Shown here in pieces: positions 46,062 to 57,730 of a stretch of DNA of 64,000 nucleotides (positions within the stretch are counted from its first letter, which is position 1; every line of letters begins with the position of its first letter). Where the stretch lies: positions 27,903 to 91,902 of the forward strand of contig JAKUCV010002306.1 of assembly GCA_028386065.3 (NCBI GenBank). The letters run 5' to 3'. The notes under the pieces are model-generated. The model had not been told where the DNA came from and did no database searches. It saw only the letters and a program-made list of their open reading frames with translations. A program made the translations under genes and the position numbers. Origin of the DNA: Turnera subulata (taxonomy: Eukaryota; Streptophyta; Magnoliopsida; Malpighiales; Passifloraceae).

Positions 46062-49000
46062 TGTAACGCCCCGAATTTTTCCTAATTTGATTTTCGGAAA
46101 TTTTCGGAATTTTTATTCCAATTTTACCCTTGTGGAATCTCTGGATTTTTGGGCTAGGAAATAAATTATTTTACCTTGGTTATATCGGAATTAAGTCGAT
46201 GAAATGACGGGTACGGCCTTCGTTGGAGTTTAATCGGGTTTCGGAGTTGAGAATTAAACTTTGAAGTAGTTTCACTGAAACTACGCCGTTTTGGAGTTTT
46301 AGAAAGAAAAAAAAAACACTAACTGGTCAACAAGGCGGGTTGACCACGCCCAGCCGAACGACGCGTCGTTCGGGCTGGCGGGTCAAACCCTAATGCCTTC
46401 TCTTCTTTTTCCTTCTTTCTTTTTCTTTTCTTCTTTCACTCTTTTCTTCTCATGCCGCCGACCCCTTCTCCCACTCTCTCTCACTCTCTCTCTCTCTCTC
46501 GCCCTCTCGTCGTCACCAACATCTCTTCTCCTCCTCTCTCGTAACCACCGCCACCACCCTTCTTCACTTCCGCCGTTACCCCACCCTTGCCTCCTCTCCG
46601 TTTCGCCGCCATCTACACTGGGACCGGGTCGCGTCAGTCGAGGACGAACGGCAGGAAGCCGAGGTCGGGCTCGGGGTTTTCCATGGTCGTTGCTGGTGAG
46701 CCTCGCTGTCCTCCTCTTCCTTCTTCCTTTTTGTCTTTGTTTCTCTTTTGGCCGGTTGCCTAATCGGGTTTGGCTTTGTTGGTGTTGATGGTGTCTTGTG
46801 TTGTTGCTCCGGTTTGGATTGTCGGCGGTGCTGTGAAGATTGGTTGTCGTTGGTGGTCGACGTGGGTGTGGGGTTGTCCCCGGCAGTAGATCGCCGGGTT
46901 GCTGTGAGTGTGTGGTTGCGTGCGACGGTGGGCAATAGCTGCGTGGAAGTGTTGGTGGCGAGTCCTTTCCGGGCAGGGAGGTTGCAAGCTCGGATTTTGG
47001 GTGTTGGACGGTGGTATTCGAATTTTCGGGTAAGGATCCATTTTGTATTTTCTTTTGTAATTCGTTTTAGAGATCTGTGGGGGTACAGTGTTGTGTAATT
47101 ATTATGCTGTGATGTGAATATGTGGTTGTTGTTGGTTGTGGCAGCTTTTGGGTGAGTTCCGGCGAGGTCCACCGGAATCCGGTGGGGCTCGGGAATTTTC
47201 CGGCGAGGCTCGGGATTTTTCCGGCGAAGGTTCGGGTTTTATTCCGGCATTTAATGGTATACTTGATGTATAATTTGTACATTCATGGCATGTAATATTT
47301 AATGTAGGAGTAATTATTGTATCGGAAATAAAGGATGTTTAGTGGAACACCGGGTGCGGGGTTGTGAGTGTGTGTAACCGGGAGTTTGCCGACACGGGTA
47401 GAACCATAGGCCGGGAATATTTTGACTCGGGTAAAACCCTTAAGTGGAAATTGGACCGAATCGGGCCTAGGCCCGGTAATGTGATTTTTATAACTGGGTT
47501 TGATAACAATTGGATTTGGATGGGCTTTAGGCCCGGGGACCGTTAAGAACATAATGAGTGGGCCATAGGCCCGGGAGCTACTTTTGGACTTAGTTGGGCT
47601 TAAGCCCGGAGAACCTTAGGTCCCGATACTCGGAGTTCAGGTGAGAGAGCACCATGTCGGGCTTAGACCCGGAAATTACTTAATTGGCTAGTTAGGGTCG
47701 GGTTTAACTCGGTTGAGCATTTAGTGATCATGCATGCACGTTTTTATTATAATTGTTTTGTAATATTTGTGTGTGCCGGTATTCAGGCACGGGTAACACC
47801 TCGGGAGCTGGAGGATCTGTTTTGGGGAAAGCTCCAGAGGACAATCGTCGTTGAGGTGACTTTTTACGTCTTTTTATGTTTGTATGCATGAGCTTGTTGG
47901 ATTGGTCTGTTTGAGTTGCATGCCTGTTTGCTAACATGCTGTGATTCGTATTGTGTGCCTATGTCTTACTGTTTGCTTTTGAGCATGAACTGTTGGATTG
48001 TTATGGTGATAACATGTGGTGTGATTTTGGGTAATTTGTGTGATGTGCTGTGGGTCGGAGACCCAGATATTTGACTGAGATGAGAATACACACAACCCTG
48101 TTAAATCACGATTATTGGCACACATAAACTCATAACTTGTGAATAAAGATAATGCACAGTAGAAGATAGCTACTGTGTGCTGATGACCGGTTGGTTCGAG
48201 CGGGAAGTGATACCCCTCGGGTTTGCATGCGGGATAGCATGTGATATGCGGATAAGCATATGGGTCTGTAATGACCGGTTCTACCTCCCTCCTTCTACCT
48301 CCCCCTTTCTACCTCCCTCTTTCTCTCTGTCTCTCTCTCTCTCTATGGATATGTTTGGGCTTCGTGCCTGGTTTTATTTGGGCTTATGCCTGGTTGTCTC
48401 ATGAGACGGGACCGAGCTCGACGCACACAGTAGGGGGCCTTGAATAATAAATTATAATAAGAAAACTTAACACACAACAGATGGAGAATAATGAACTGTT
48501 TGCTTGAATGTCTTGGCATGTTAGTACTGGTTGTTGTATGTTTGCATACTTGTCTTGTTTCTCTTCTTTCCTTTCGAACTTGTTTCTGCACACCTACATA
48601 ATTAGATTTATACTGCTCACTGAGTAGGCAACTCACATAATCGCCAATGTTGTTTTTCAGACCCTTAGTTAGCGTGCAATCACTATCTACCCTTCCATAG
48701 TACGGACGTGGTTATCTCAGCAGGTAGCTGTGCTTCTTCTCCCGGTTGGATCCATAGAGCCGACTAGCATCTCATTTTTACTTTGGCTTTATTTTATCTT
48801 TATCTTCCGCTGCATTGGATTTTGATGAGATGTCATTTTGATTTTGACTATTTTATCGGCGGGTTGCTGGGATTTAGTATTTGATGATGTATCGGCAGGA
48901 TGCCGGGTTGATTTGAGGCTTGCTAAGCCGGTTTGATTTTGTTCTTTATGACATCTCGGAATATTAAGAATTTATTTCAAGATAATGTTTTGATATTGGA

Positions 49001-49085
49001 TTTCGTGTCCTGGGTTTTAGGGGTATTTTGGTAATTTCCTTGTGTTTAAGTATTTTTATTGCAAAATTGGGACACGGGTGTTTCA
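46062..49085 (+). repeat. 5' LTR of T1
   Basis: TGTAACGCCCC...GTGTTTCA. Contains the palindrome CGAACGACGCGTCGTTCG (46355-46372), a CT-rich/GC-rich exon-like block, a donor-like G|GTGAGC at 46695/46696, an acceptor-like GGCAG at 47144, a 69-nt segment with AG/GT borders (47787-47855), a CT microsatellite (about 48320-48345) and an acceptor-like TTTTTCAG at 48660. Confidence 0.95.
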
Positions 49086-49088
49086 GCT

Positions 49089-49100
49089 TGGTAGTGGAGC
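49089..49100 (+). other. PBS-like sequence of T1
   Basis: TGGTAGTGGAGC lies three bases after the LTR end. It differs from the usual initiator-Met PBS at several positions but follows the shared pattern of this window. Confidence 0.7.
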
Positions 49101-49231
49101 AGGCTTCTGATCCTTGGTTTTAAAAAAGTGTTTTAAACTTTGTTTTCAAAGTGATTTCTGTGTTTAAGCCTGTTCCGGATTTATGACTTTAAAAGTGTTT
49201 TTGACTCATTTGCATTCATATAGGCGTTGAT

Positions 49232-49942
49232 ATGGATCACCAGGGGCAGAAAAATGCTGAGGATGACGCCGCTACTCATGTCTCTGACAATGTGTCGGTG
49301 ATGCAGGTTCCCATTGGTCAGGGGAATAATAATGCAGCAGAGAATAATGCTGCAGGTGGAGGTGGACAGAATGTCGTACCACCTGTTGTGGACCCAGCGT
49401 TCCAGCAGTATCAGGCCTTCTTGCAGTGGCAGCAGTTCCAGCAGCAGCAGCAGGGTGCCCAGCCAGTAGCACCTGCTGCAGCAGGTGGTATGGAGAGTGG
49501 ATACAAGCATATGGATAAGTCTGCAGTGAAGGAATTCTCAGGTGAAGAGGGCAAAGCCAAGGAGTTTGATGATTGGTTCCGCCAGGTGGAGAATGTTTTG
49601 GAGAAGTTCACCTGTGCACCTGAGCAGAGAGCTCGATTTGCGACACTTAAGTTTAAAGGTTATGCATTGACTTGGTGGCAAGAACTTGTGGCCGACCTAC
49701 CGAAGCCTGTGGAAATGCCTTGGGAGGATTTCAAGGAGAAATTCTACAAGGAGTTTCTTACTGTTGGTTTTCTGGAGGAGCAGAAGAAGCATTTTCTTAA
49801 GGTGAAGCAGGGTCTAGATGAGACTGTGTCTGCTTTTAGGATCCGGTTCAGCATCCTTTTATCTTATGCTAGGGAGTTTGTGCCCGATGAGGTGACGAAG
49901 TGTAGGCGGTTTGTTAACAGCTTACATACAGAGTTGGCTTAG
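49232..49942 (+). pseudogene. gag (capsid part) of T1, ended by a frameshift
   Basis: Encodes the structural Gag protein of the virus-like particle. It begins MDHQGQKNAEDD. A Gln/Ala-rich region follows (about residues 60-90), then the retrotransposon gag domain with EEGKAKEFDDWF, YALTWWQELV and MPWEDFKEKFYKEF. The frame ends at a TAG at 49940-49942. The expected continuation (AGGHKTWEAVCAAAF...) is in another frame immediately after, so one base has been lost near 49940. The nucleocapsid part is encoded downstream. Confidence 0.93.
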
Positions 49943-52900
49943 CTGTGGCTGGTGGAGGGCACAAGACTTGGGAGGCAGTTTGTGCGGCTGCTTTTGACGC
50001 TGAGAGAGTTCAGTTGATCGGGAAGAAGGCTCGGGCAGCCGAGCAGAGGAAGCAGTCATCTGCTTCGGGTCAGAAGAGGTAGTATTCTGATGCCGGAGGT
50101 GCAGATTATTCTGTTGGACAGGGTTCTTCTTACTAGGGTTCGAAGAAGTTCCGAGGGCAGAGTTATCAGGGTGGACCAGGCAGATCCTCGGGAGGACGGT
50201 CCTATCAGTCTGGCTCTCAGGGACGGGGTTTCTCAGCACGATTCTCGGGTACTTGCTGGTATTGCAATAAGCCAGGACACCAGAAGTCATCTTGCTACAA
50301 GCGGATGAAGGATAATGGTGGCAGTGGTTCTCAGTATACAGTACAGAGTTCCGTGGCTAGTGGTGCTGTTTCTTCTGGTCCCAACAGGGGTGGCAGACAG
50401 CAGGGTCGAGGTCGTGGAGGTTCTGGAGCTCCGAATCGCGGGGGTGCGACTCAGTCTGCTGCAGCTCCTAGGGTCTATGCCATCACCCGGGAGGAGGCTG
50501 CTGATGCTCCAGAGGTCATAGCAGGTACCTTTATGGTTTTTGGTCAGTTTGCACATGCTTTAGTTGATCCAGGCTCAACACATTCTTTTGTATCACGTGC
50601 ATTCATGACTAATCATAACATAGAAGATGATAACCTTAGTAGACCCTTGAGAGTCCGTTTACCCACTAGAGATATAGTAGTTGTTGATCGAGTTTGTAGA
50701 GATGTATCGATAGAGTATCATAGTGAGAGTTTTCCTTCTGATCTTGCTGCCATGGATTTGGGAGAGTTTGATGTTATTTTAGGCATGGACTGGTTGTCCA
50801 GACACCAAGCAGTAGTTGATTGTCGGGCCAGAGAAGTATCCTTATCTTCTTTGTTGGGGCGTAGATTGGTGTTTGTTGGAGAGCGAAGAGCCCTATCGGC
50901 ATGCTGTATCTCGGCCATCCAAGCTTTCAGGATGATTCGAGAGGGTTGTGATGCTTTTCTAGCTCATGTGGTCGATTCTTCGGTACCAGTACCTGGAGTG
51001 GAGGATATTCCTATTGTTCGGGAGTTTCCCGATGTATTTCCTGATGATTTACCTGGGTTGCCTCCGGAGAGGGAGGTGGAGTATACAGTTGACCTGGTAC
51101 CAGGAGTTGCACCCATTTCTATACCGCCCTACAGGATGGCTCCGGCAGAACTTCAGGAGTTGAAGAAGCAACTGGAGGAGTTGTTAGATAAGGGTTTTAT
51201 TACACCAAGCATCTCACCCTGGGGTGCCCCGGTCTTGTTTGTGTAGAAGAAGGATGGCAGTATGCGGATGTGTGTGGACTATAGGCAGTTGAACAAGGTG
51301 ACTGTGAAGAACAAGTATCCTTTGCCTAGGATCGATGACTTGTTCGATCAGTTGCAGGGTGCATCCGTATTCTCGAAGATTGACCTGCGATCTGGCTACC
51401 ATCAGGTTCGGATTGCAGAGCAAGACATACCGAAGACTGCATTCCGCACTCGGTATGGTCATTATGAGTTTGTGGTTGTTCCTTTTGGGCTGACGAATGC
51501 ATCGGCAGTGTTCATGTGTATGATGCAACAGGTCTTCCATGAATTTCTGGACCGGTTTATGGTAGTGTTTATTGATGATATCTTGGTGTACTCGAGTAGT
51601 AAGGCCGAACATGAGGACCACTTGAGACAGGTTTTGCAGAGGTTGAGAGAAGAGCAGCTTTATGCCAAGCTCAGCAAGTGTGAGTTTTGGTTGGATGAGG
51701 TCGCATTTCATGGGCATATTGTGTCCGGTGAGGGCATTAATGTGGATCCGGCCAAGATTAAGGCAGTCATGGATTGGGAGCCACCGAAGAGTGTATCTGA
51801 GATACGGAGTTTTCTTGGACTTGCTGGTTACTACCGGAGGTTCATTGAGGGTTTTTCCTTAATAGCGGGTCCCATGACTAAGCTGTTGAGGAAAGAGTGT
51901 GTTTTTGTTTGGGATGACCGCTATCAGAAGAGTTTTGAAGAGTTGAAGAGTCGGTTGACTTCTGCACCGGTTTTGACTGTTCCAAGACCCGGAGTGGAGT
52001 ACACGGTGTTCAGTGATGCTTCTGGTCTGGGCTTGGGATGTGTTTTGATGCAGGAGGGTTGGGTGATTGCTTATGCCTCCAGGCAGTTGAGAACTCACGA
52101 GAGAAACTATCCGACCCATGATCTGGAGTTAGCTGCTGTGATCTTTGCTTTGAAGATCTGGAGACACCATCTGTACGACGAGAAGTGTCGGATTTTCACG
52201 GATCACAAGAGTTTGAAGTACATCATGACCCAAAGGGAGTTTAACATGAGGCAGAGACGCTGGATTGAGCTTCTGAAGGATTATGATTGTACTATCGAGT
52301 ACCATCCGGGCAAGGCCAATGTTATTGTAGATGCATTGAGCCAGAAGAGAGTGGCTTCTGTGGATGAGGACTCAGTTTCTTATGCCTTGCCTTCGTTGGT
52401 GGAGCTGAGGTTATTGGATGCACAGTTGGAGGTGGATGTTACGGGGGCGTTGCTTGCCAGTTTGAGTATCCGGCCGACCTTGCGGGATAGGATCATGGAG
52501 TTGCAGTATGGAGATCCTCATTTAGTAGAGTTGCGGGATAAGGCTCTCGGTGGAGAGAGTTCTAGTTTCTATGTCCGGGAGGATGGTGCTCTGATGACCG
52601 GTGATCGGTTGTGTGTTCCGGATGTCGATGATTTGAGGAGATGGATTATGGATGAAGCGCATAATGCGCCATATGCTATGCATCCGGGTAGCACCAAAAG
52701 GTACCAGAACTTGAAGAGTCATTATTGGTGGCCCGGGATGAAGAAGGATGTTGCAGAGTTTGTAGCTCGTTGTATGACTTGTCAGCAAGTGAAAGCCGAG
52801 CATCAGGCTCCTGCCGGCAAGTTGAGATCTTTGACTATTCTGCAGTGGAAGTGGGAGCATATCACTATGGACTTTGTGATCGGGTTACCGAGGACCCGGG

Positions 52901-53886
52901 GTCGACATGATGCCATCTGGGTCATTGTTGACAGGTTGACCAAGTCAGCTCATTTCCTACCGATTCAGCAGACGGATACAATGGATAAGTTGGCGAGGTT
53001 ATATGTTTCGGGTATTGTCCGTTTACATGGGGTTCCACTATCCATTGTGTCGGACAGGGATCCGAGGTTTACTTCCCACTTCTGGAAGAGTTTACAATCA
53101 GCTTTGGGTACTAAGCTGAATTTCAGTACTGCATTCCATCCGCAGACCGATGAGCAGTCAGAGAGGACTATTCAGACACTGGAGGATATGCTTAGAGCCT
53201 GTGTGCTCAATTTTAGTGGTTCTTGGGATGAGACATTACCGTTGGTTGAGTTTGCTTATAACAACGGGTATCACTCCAGTATCGGTATGGCGCCATATGA
53301 GGCTTTGTATGGGCAGAAGTGTCGTAATCTGATCTGTTGGGATGAGGAAGGTCTGAGACAGGTGGTTGGTCCGGACCTAGTCCAGGAGACTGTCGATCAG
53401 ATCGAGGTGGTTAAGCAGTGTATGAGAGCTGCTCAGGACCGGCAAAGGAGTTTTGCCGATAAGCATCGTCGGGAGATGGAGTACAATGTAGGTGACAAAG
53501 TTTTCCTCCGAGTTGCTCCCTGGAGAGGTGTTATCCGGTTTGGGAGGAAGGGCAAGTTGAGCCCTCGTTATATTGGTCCCTATGAGATCATGGAGCGGAT
53601 TGGTCCGCTGGCCTATAGGTTGGCTTTACCGGAGGAGCTGTCGCGCATACATGATGTATTTCATGTTTCGATACTGAGGCGTTATCGGTCTGATCCTAGT
53701 CATGTTGTATCCCCGACAGAGGTGGAGGTTTCTGAGGGTTTGACCTATGTGGAGGAGCCGGCGGAGATTGTGGCTCAGGAGGTGCGGCAGTTGCAGAGTC
53801 GTACCATTCCTATGGTTCGGGTTAGTTGGAGCCGTCATTCCCCGAATGAGGCTACTTGGGAGGTTAAGTCCCATATGCGGGAATAG
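49943..53886 (+). pseudogene. gag C-terminus and pol polyprotein of T1 (chromovirus)
   Basis: One frame runs from the end of gag to the TAG at 53884-53886, interrupted by TAG at 50080, 50134 and 51244. Domains in order: zinc knuckle CWYCNKPGHQKSSC; aspartic protease around ALVDPGSTHSFVS; RT with [28 protein letters not shown] and FIDD (near 51574); RNase H with [17 protein letters not shown] and IFTDHKSL; an integrase His/Cys region (AMHPG..., CMTCQQVK); a DDE core with [11 protein letters not shown] and [16 protein letters not shown]; a GPY/F motif (RYIGPYEI); and a chromodomain-like C-terminus. Catalytic residues are mostly present, so decay is recent. The product would copy and integrate the element, but the stops prevent a full polyprotein. 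Confidence 0.95.
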
Positions 53887-53943
53887 TATCCCCATTTATT
53901 TTGAGGTTTCATATCTTGTAATTTTGAGGACGAAATTTTTCTT

Positions 53944-53957
53944 AAATGGGGTAGAAC
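53944..53957 (+). other. polypurine tract of T1
   Basis: 'aaatggggtagaac' directly precedes the 3' LTR, after 'gaggacgaaatttttc', the usual chromovirus arrangement. Confidence 0.8.
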
Positions 53958-56900
53958 TGTAACGCCCCGAATTTTTCCTAATTTGATTTTCAGAAATTTT
54001 CGGAATTTTTATTCCAATTTTACCCTTGTGGAATTTCTAGATTTTTGGGCTAGGAAATAAATTATTTTACCTTGGTTATATCGGAATTAAGTCGATGGTA
54101 TGACGGGTACGGCCTTCATTGGAGTTTAATCGGGTTTCGGAGTTGAGAATTAAACTTTGAAGTAGTTTCACTAAAACTACGTCGTTTTGGAGTTTTAGAA
54201 AGAAAAAAAAAACTAACTGGTCAACAAGGCGGGTTGACCGCGCCCAGCCGAACGACGTGTCGTTCGGGCTGGCGGGTCAAACCCTAATGCCTTCTCTTCT
54301 TTTTCTTTTCTTCTTTCTCTCTTTTCTTCTCACGCCGCCGACCCCTTCTCCCACTCTCTCTCACTCTCTCTCTCTCTCTCTCGCCCTCTCGTCGTCACCA
54401 ACATCTCTTCTCCTCCTCTCTCGAAATCACCGCCACCACCTCTCTTCACTTCCGCCGTTACCCCACCCTTGCCTCCTGTCTGTTTCGCCGCCATCTACAC
54501 CGGGACCGGGTCGCGTCAGTCGAGGACGAACGGCAGGAAGCCGAGGTCGGGCTCGGGGTTTTTCACGGTCGTTGCTGGTAAGCCTCGCCATCCTCCTCTT
54601 CCTTCTTCCTTTTTGTCTTTGTTTCTCTTTTGGCCGGTTGTCTAATCGGGTTTGGCTTTGTTGGTGTTGATGGTGTCTTGTGTTGTTGCTCCGGTTTGGA
54701 TTGCCGGCGGCGCTGTGAAGATTGGTTGTCGTTGGTGGCCGACGTGGGTGTGGGGTTGTCCCCGGCAGTAGATCGCCGGGATGCTGTGAGTGTGTGGTTG
54801 CGTGCGACGGTGGGCAGTAGCTGCGTGGAAGTGTTGGTGGCGAGTCCTTTCCGGGCAGGGAGGTTGCAAGCTCGGATTTTGGGTGTTGGACGGTGGTATT
54901 CGAATTTCCGGGTAAGGATCCATTTTGTATTTTCTTTTGTAACTCATTTTAGAGATCTGTGGGGGTACAGTGTTGTGTAATTGTTATGCTGTGATGTGAA
55001 TATGTGGTTGTTGTTGGTTGTGGCAGCTTTTGGGTGAGTTCCTGTGAGGTTCACAGAATCCGGCGGGGCTCGGGAATTTTTCGGCGAGGCTCGGGATTGT
55101 TCCGGCGAAGGCTCGGGTTTTATTCCGGCATTTAACGGTATACTTAATGTATAATTTGTACATTCATGGCATGTAATATTTAATGTAGGAGTAATTGTTG
55201 TATCGGAAATAAAGGATGTTTAGTGGAACACCAGGTGCGGGGTTGTGAGTGTGTGTAACCGGGAGTTTGCCGACACGGGTAGAACCATAGGCCGGGAATA
55301 TTTTGACTCGGGTAAAACCCTTAAGTGGAAATTGCACCGAATCGGGCCTAGGCCCGGTAATGTGATTTTTATAACTGGGTTTGATAACAATTGGATTTGG
55401 ATGGGCTTTAGGCCCGGGGACCGTTAAGAACATAATGAGTGGGCCATAGGCCCGGGAGCTACTTTTGGACTTAGTTGGGCTTAAGCCCGGAGAACCTTAG
55501 GTCCCGATACTCGGAGTTCAGTTGAGAGAGCACCATGTCGGGCTTAGACCCGAAAATTACTTAATTGGCTAGTTAGGGTCGGGTTTAACTCGGTTGAGCC
55601 TTTAGTGATCATGCATGCACGTTTTTATTATAATTGTTTTGTAATATTTGTGTGTGCCGGTATTCAGGCACGGGTAACACCTCGAGAGCTGGAGGATCTG
55701 TTTTGGGGAAAGCTCCAGAGGACAATCATCGTTGAGGTGACTTTATACGTCTTTTTATGTTTGTATGCATGAGCTTGTTGGATTGGTCTGTTTGAGTTGC
55801 ATGCCTGTTTGCTAACATGCTGTGATCCGTATTGTGTGCCTATGTCTTACTGTTTGCTTTTGAGCATGAACTGTTGGATTGTTATGGTGATAACATGTGG
55901 TGTGATTTTGGGTAATTTGTGTGATGTGCTGTGGGTCGGAGACCCGGATATTTGACTGAGATGAGAATACACACAACCCTGTTAAATCACGATTCTTGGC
56001 ACACATAAACTCATAACTTGTGAATAAAGATAATGCACAGTAGAAGATAGGCTACTGTGTGCTGATGACCGGTTGGTTCGAGCGGGAAGTGATACCCCTC
56101 AGGTTTGCATGCGGGATAGCATGTGATATGCGGATAAGCATATGGGTCTGTAATGACCGGTTCTACCTCCCTTTTTCTACCTCCCCATTTCTACCTCCCT
56201 CTTTCTCTCTGTCTCTCTCTCTCTCTATGGATATGTTTGGGCTTCGTGCCTGGTTTTATTTGGGCTTATACCTGGTTGTCTCATGAGACGGGACCGAGCT
56301 CGACGCACACAGTAGGGGGCCTTGAATAATAAATTATAATAAGAAAACTTAACACACAACAGATGGAGAATAATGAACTATTTGCTTGAATGTCTTGGCA
56401 TGTTAGTACTGGTTGTTGTATGTTTGCATACTTGTCTTGTTTCTCTTCTTTCCTTTCGAACTTGTTTATGCACACCTACATAATTAGATTTATACTGCTC
56501 ACTGAGTAGGCGACTCACATAATCGCCAACGTTGTTTTTCAGACCCTTAGTTAGAGTGCAGTCACTATCTACCCTTCCAGAGTACGGACGTGGTTATCTC
56601 AGCAGGTAGCTGTGCTTCTTCTCCCGGTTGGATCCGTAGAGCCGACTAGCATCTCATTTTTACTTTTGCTTTATTTTATCTTTATCTTCCGCTGCATTGG
56701 ATTTTGATGAGATGTCATTTTGATTTTTACTATTTTGTCGGCGGGTTGCCGGGATTTAGTATTTGATGATGTATCGGCAGGATGCCGGGTTGATTTGAGG
56801 CTTGCTAAGCCGGTTTGATTTTGTTTTTTATGACGTCTCGGAATATTAAGAATTTCTTTCCAGATAATGTTTTGATATTGGATTTCGTGTCCTGGGTTTC

Positions 56901-56967
56901 AGGGGTATTTTGGTAATTTCCTTGTGTCTAAGTATTTTTATTGCAAAATTGGGACACGGGTGTTTCA
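53958..56967 (+). repeat. 3' LTR of T1
   Basis: Same landmarks as the 5' LTR. The donor-like site is GTAAGC (54578) where the 5' LTR has GTGAGC; both are valid donors. The palindrome has one change (GACGTGTCG). The 69-nt segment is at 55668-55736. Confidence 0.95.
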
Positions 56968-56972
56968 TTACT

Positions 56973-57604
56973 GTTTTGGGATGTCGATCCCTGGGTTCTC
57001 TTGGTTTTGATCTGGCACCCGAAATATGTTGATAACCTAGTACGACCCTAGCTTGTCCAGTGACGGGGCCCGGAAGATAAAATTGGTAATAATAAATGAT
57101 ATTTTTTTGGCTTTGGTTCAGTCTTGTTTGAGATGTGCTTTTGTTTTGCCTGTGATTTCTTTACAGTATTACGGTTGGCTGCATATCTCTGTTTATCCTT
57201 GGTCTGTGAGCACTTCGGACTCACCCCTCGCCTGCAGGGTTTCATCCCGTAGGTTAAGTTGTTTCGTAGTTCAGGTACGATGTTCGACGGCTGCTGCTTT
57301 CTCCTCTACTGACTCCGGATCCATACCTCCGCTGCATGTGCATATAAGTCTTCCGTTGCTTTGCTATATATGTTGTTGTGTTGCTGTTTTTCCTATATTG
57401 CTTATAATGCTGTTTATACTGGATTATGCTGCTGCTGTTGAGCTAGCGTGTGTGGTTAGAATAATGGTCCCCGAGTATGGGTGACGGTTGTATTATATGG
57501 ATTGCTGATGTAAAATACTTGTGAGTTGTACTGTCTGTTCTATTAATAAGAATAGTTTCGGCACGTGTTTACTATGTCTAGTAAATACAGGTCGGGGAAC
57601 TTCA
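56973..57604 (+). repeat. 5' LTR of T2, second part
   Basis: Resumes after the T1 TSD with GGGATGTCGATCCC, continues through the conserved 'cttcggactcacccctcgcc' block (about 57207), a candidate acceptor TTCAG at 57273-57274, and ends GGGGAACTTCA. Confidence 0.85.
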
Positions 57605-57607
57605 TTT

Positions 57608-57619
57608 TGTTAGCGGAGC
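57608..57619 (+). other. PBS-like sequence of T2
   Basis: TGTTAGCGGAGC lies three bases after the LTR end; it is one base different from the TGGTAGCGGAGC seen elsewhere in the window. Confidence 0.7.
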
Positions 57620-57730
57620 AGGCAGTAGGTCATTAGGGACATAACTATGATTATATGGCTGCTTATCTGTGCATAGTCTGGTCATAATTTTGGTATAACA
57701 TGCATACATAACAATCTCATATAGGTACGA

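Larger units (their letters stand above)
46062..56967 (+). mobile_element. element T1: complete Ty3/gypsy chromovirus (Tekay/Del-like)
   Basis: LTRs 46062-49085 and 53958-56967, PBS-like site, gag, a pol in the order protease-RT-RNase H-integrase-chromodomain, and a PPT. A perfect TSD, TTACT, lies at 46057-46061 and 56968-56972. The ~3-kb LTRs and the C-terminal chromodomain-like [17 protein letters not shown] fit the Tekay/Del clade. The target was the LTR of T2. The LTRs differ by only a few percent by eye, yet gag-pol has one frameshift and three stops. Confidence 0.96.

Noticed and set aside
46393..47172. Open frames in the T1 LTR (and at 54257-54980)
   Set aside because: Overlapping frames on both strands in CT- and GC-rich LTR sequence, with no recognisable domain.
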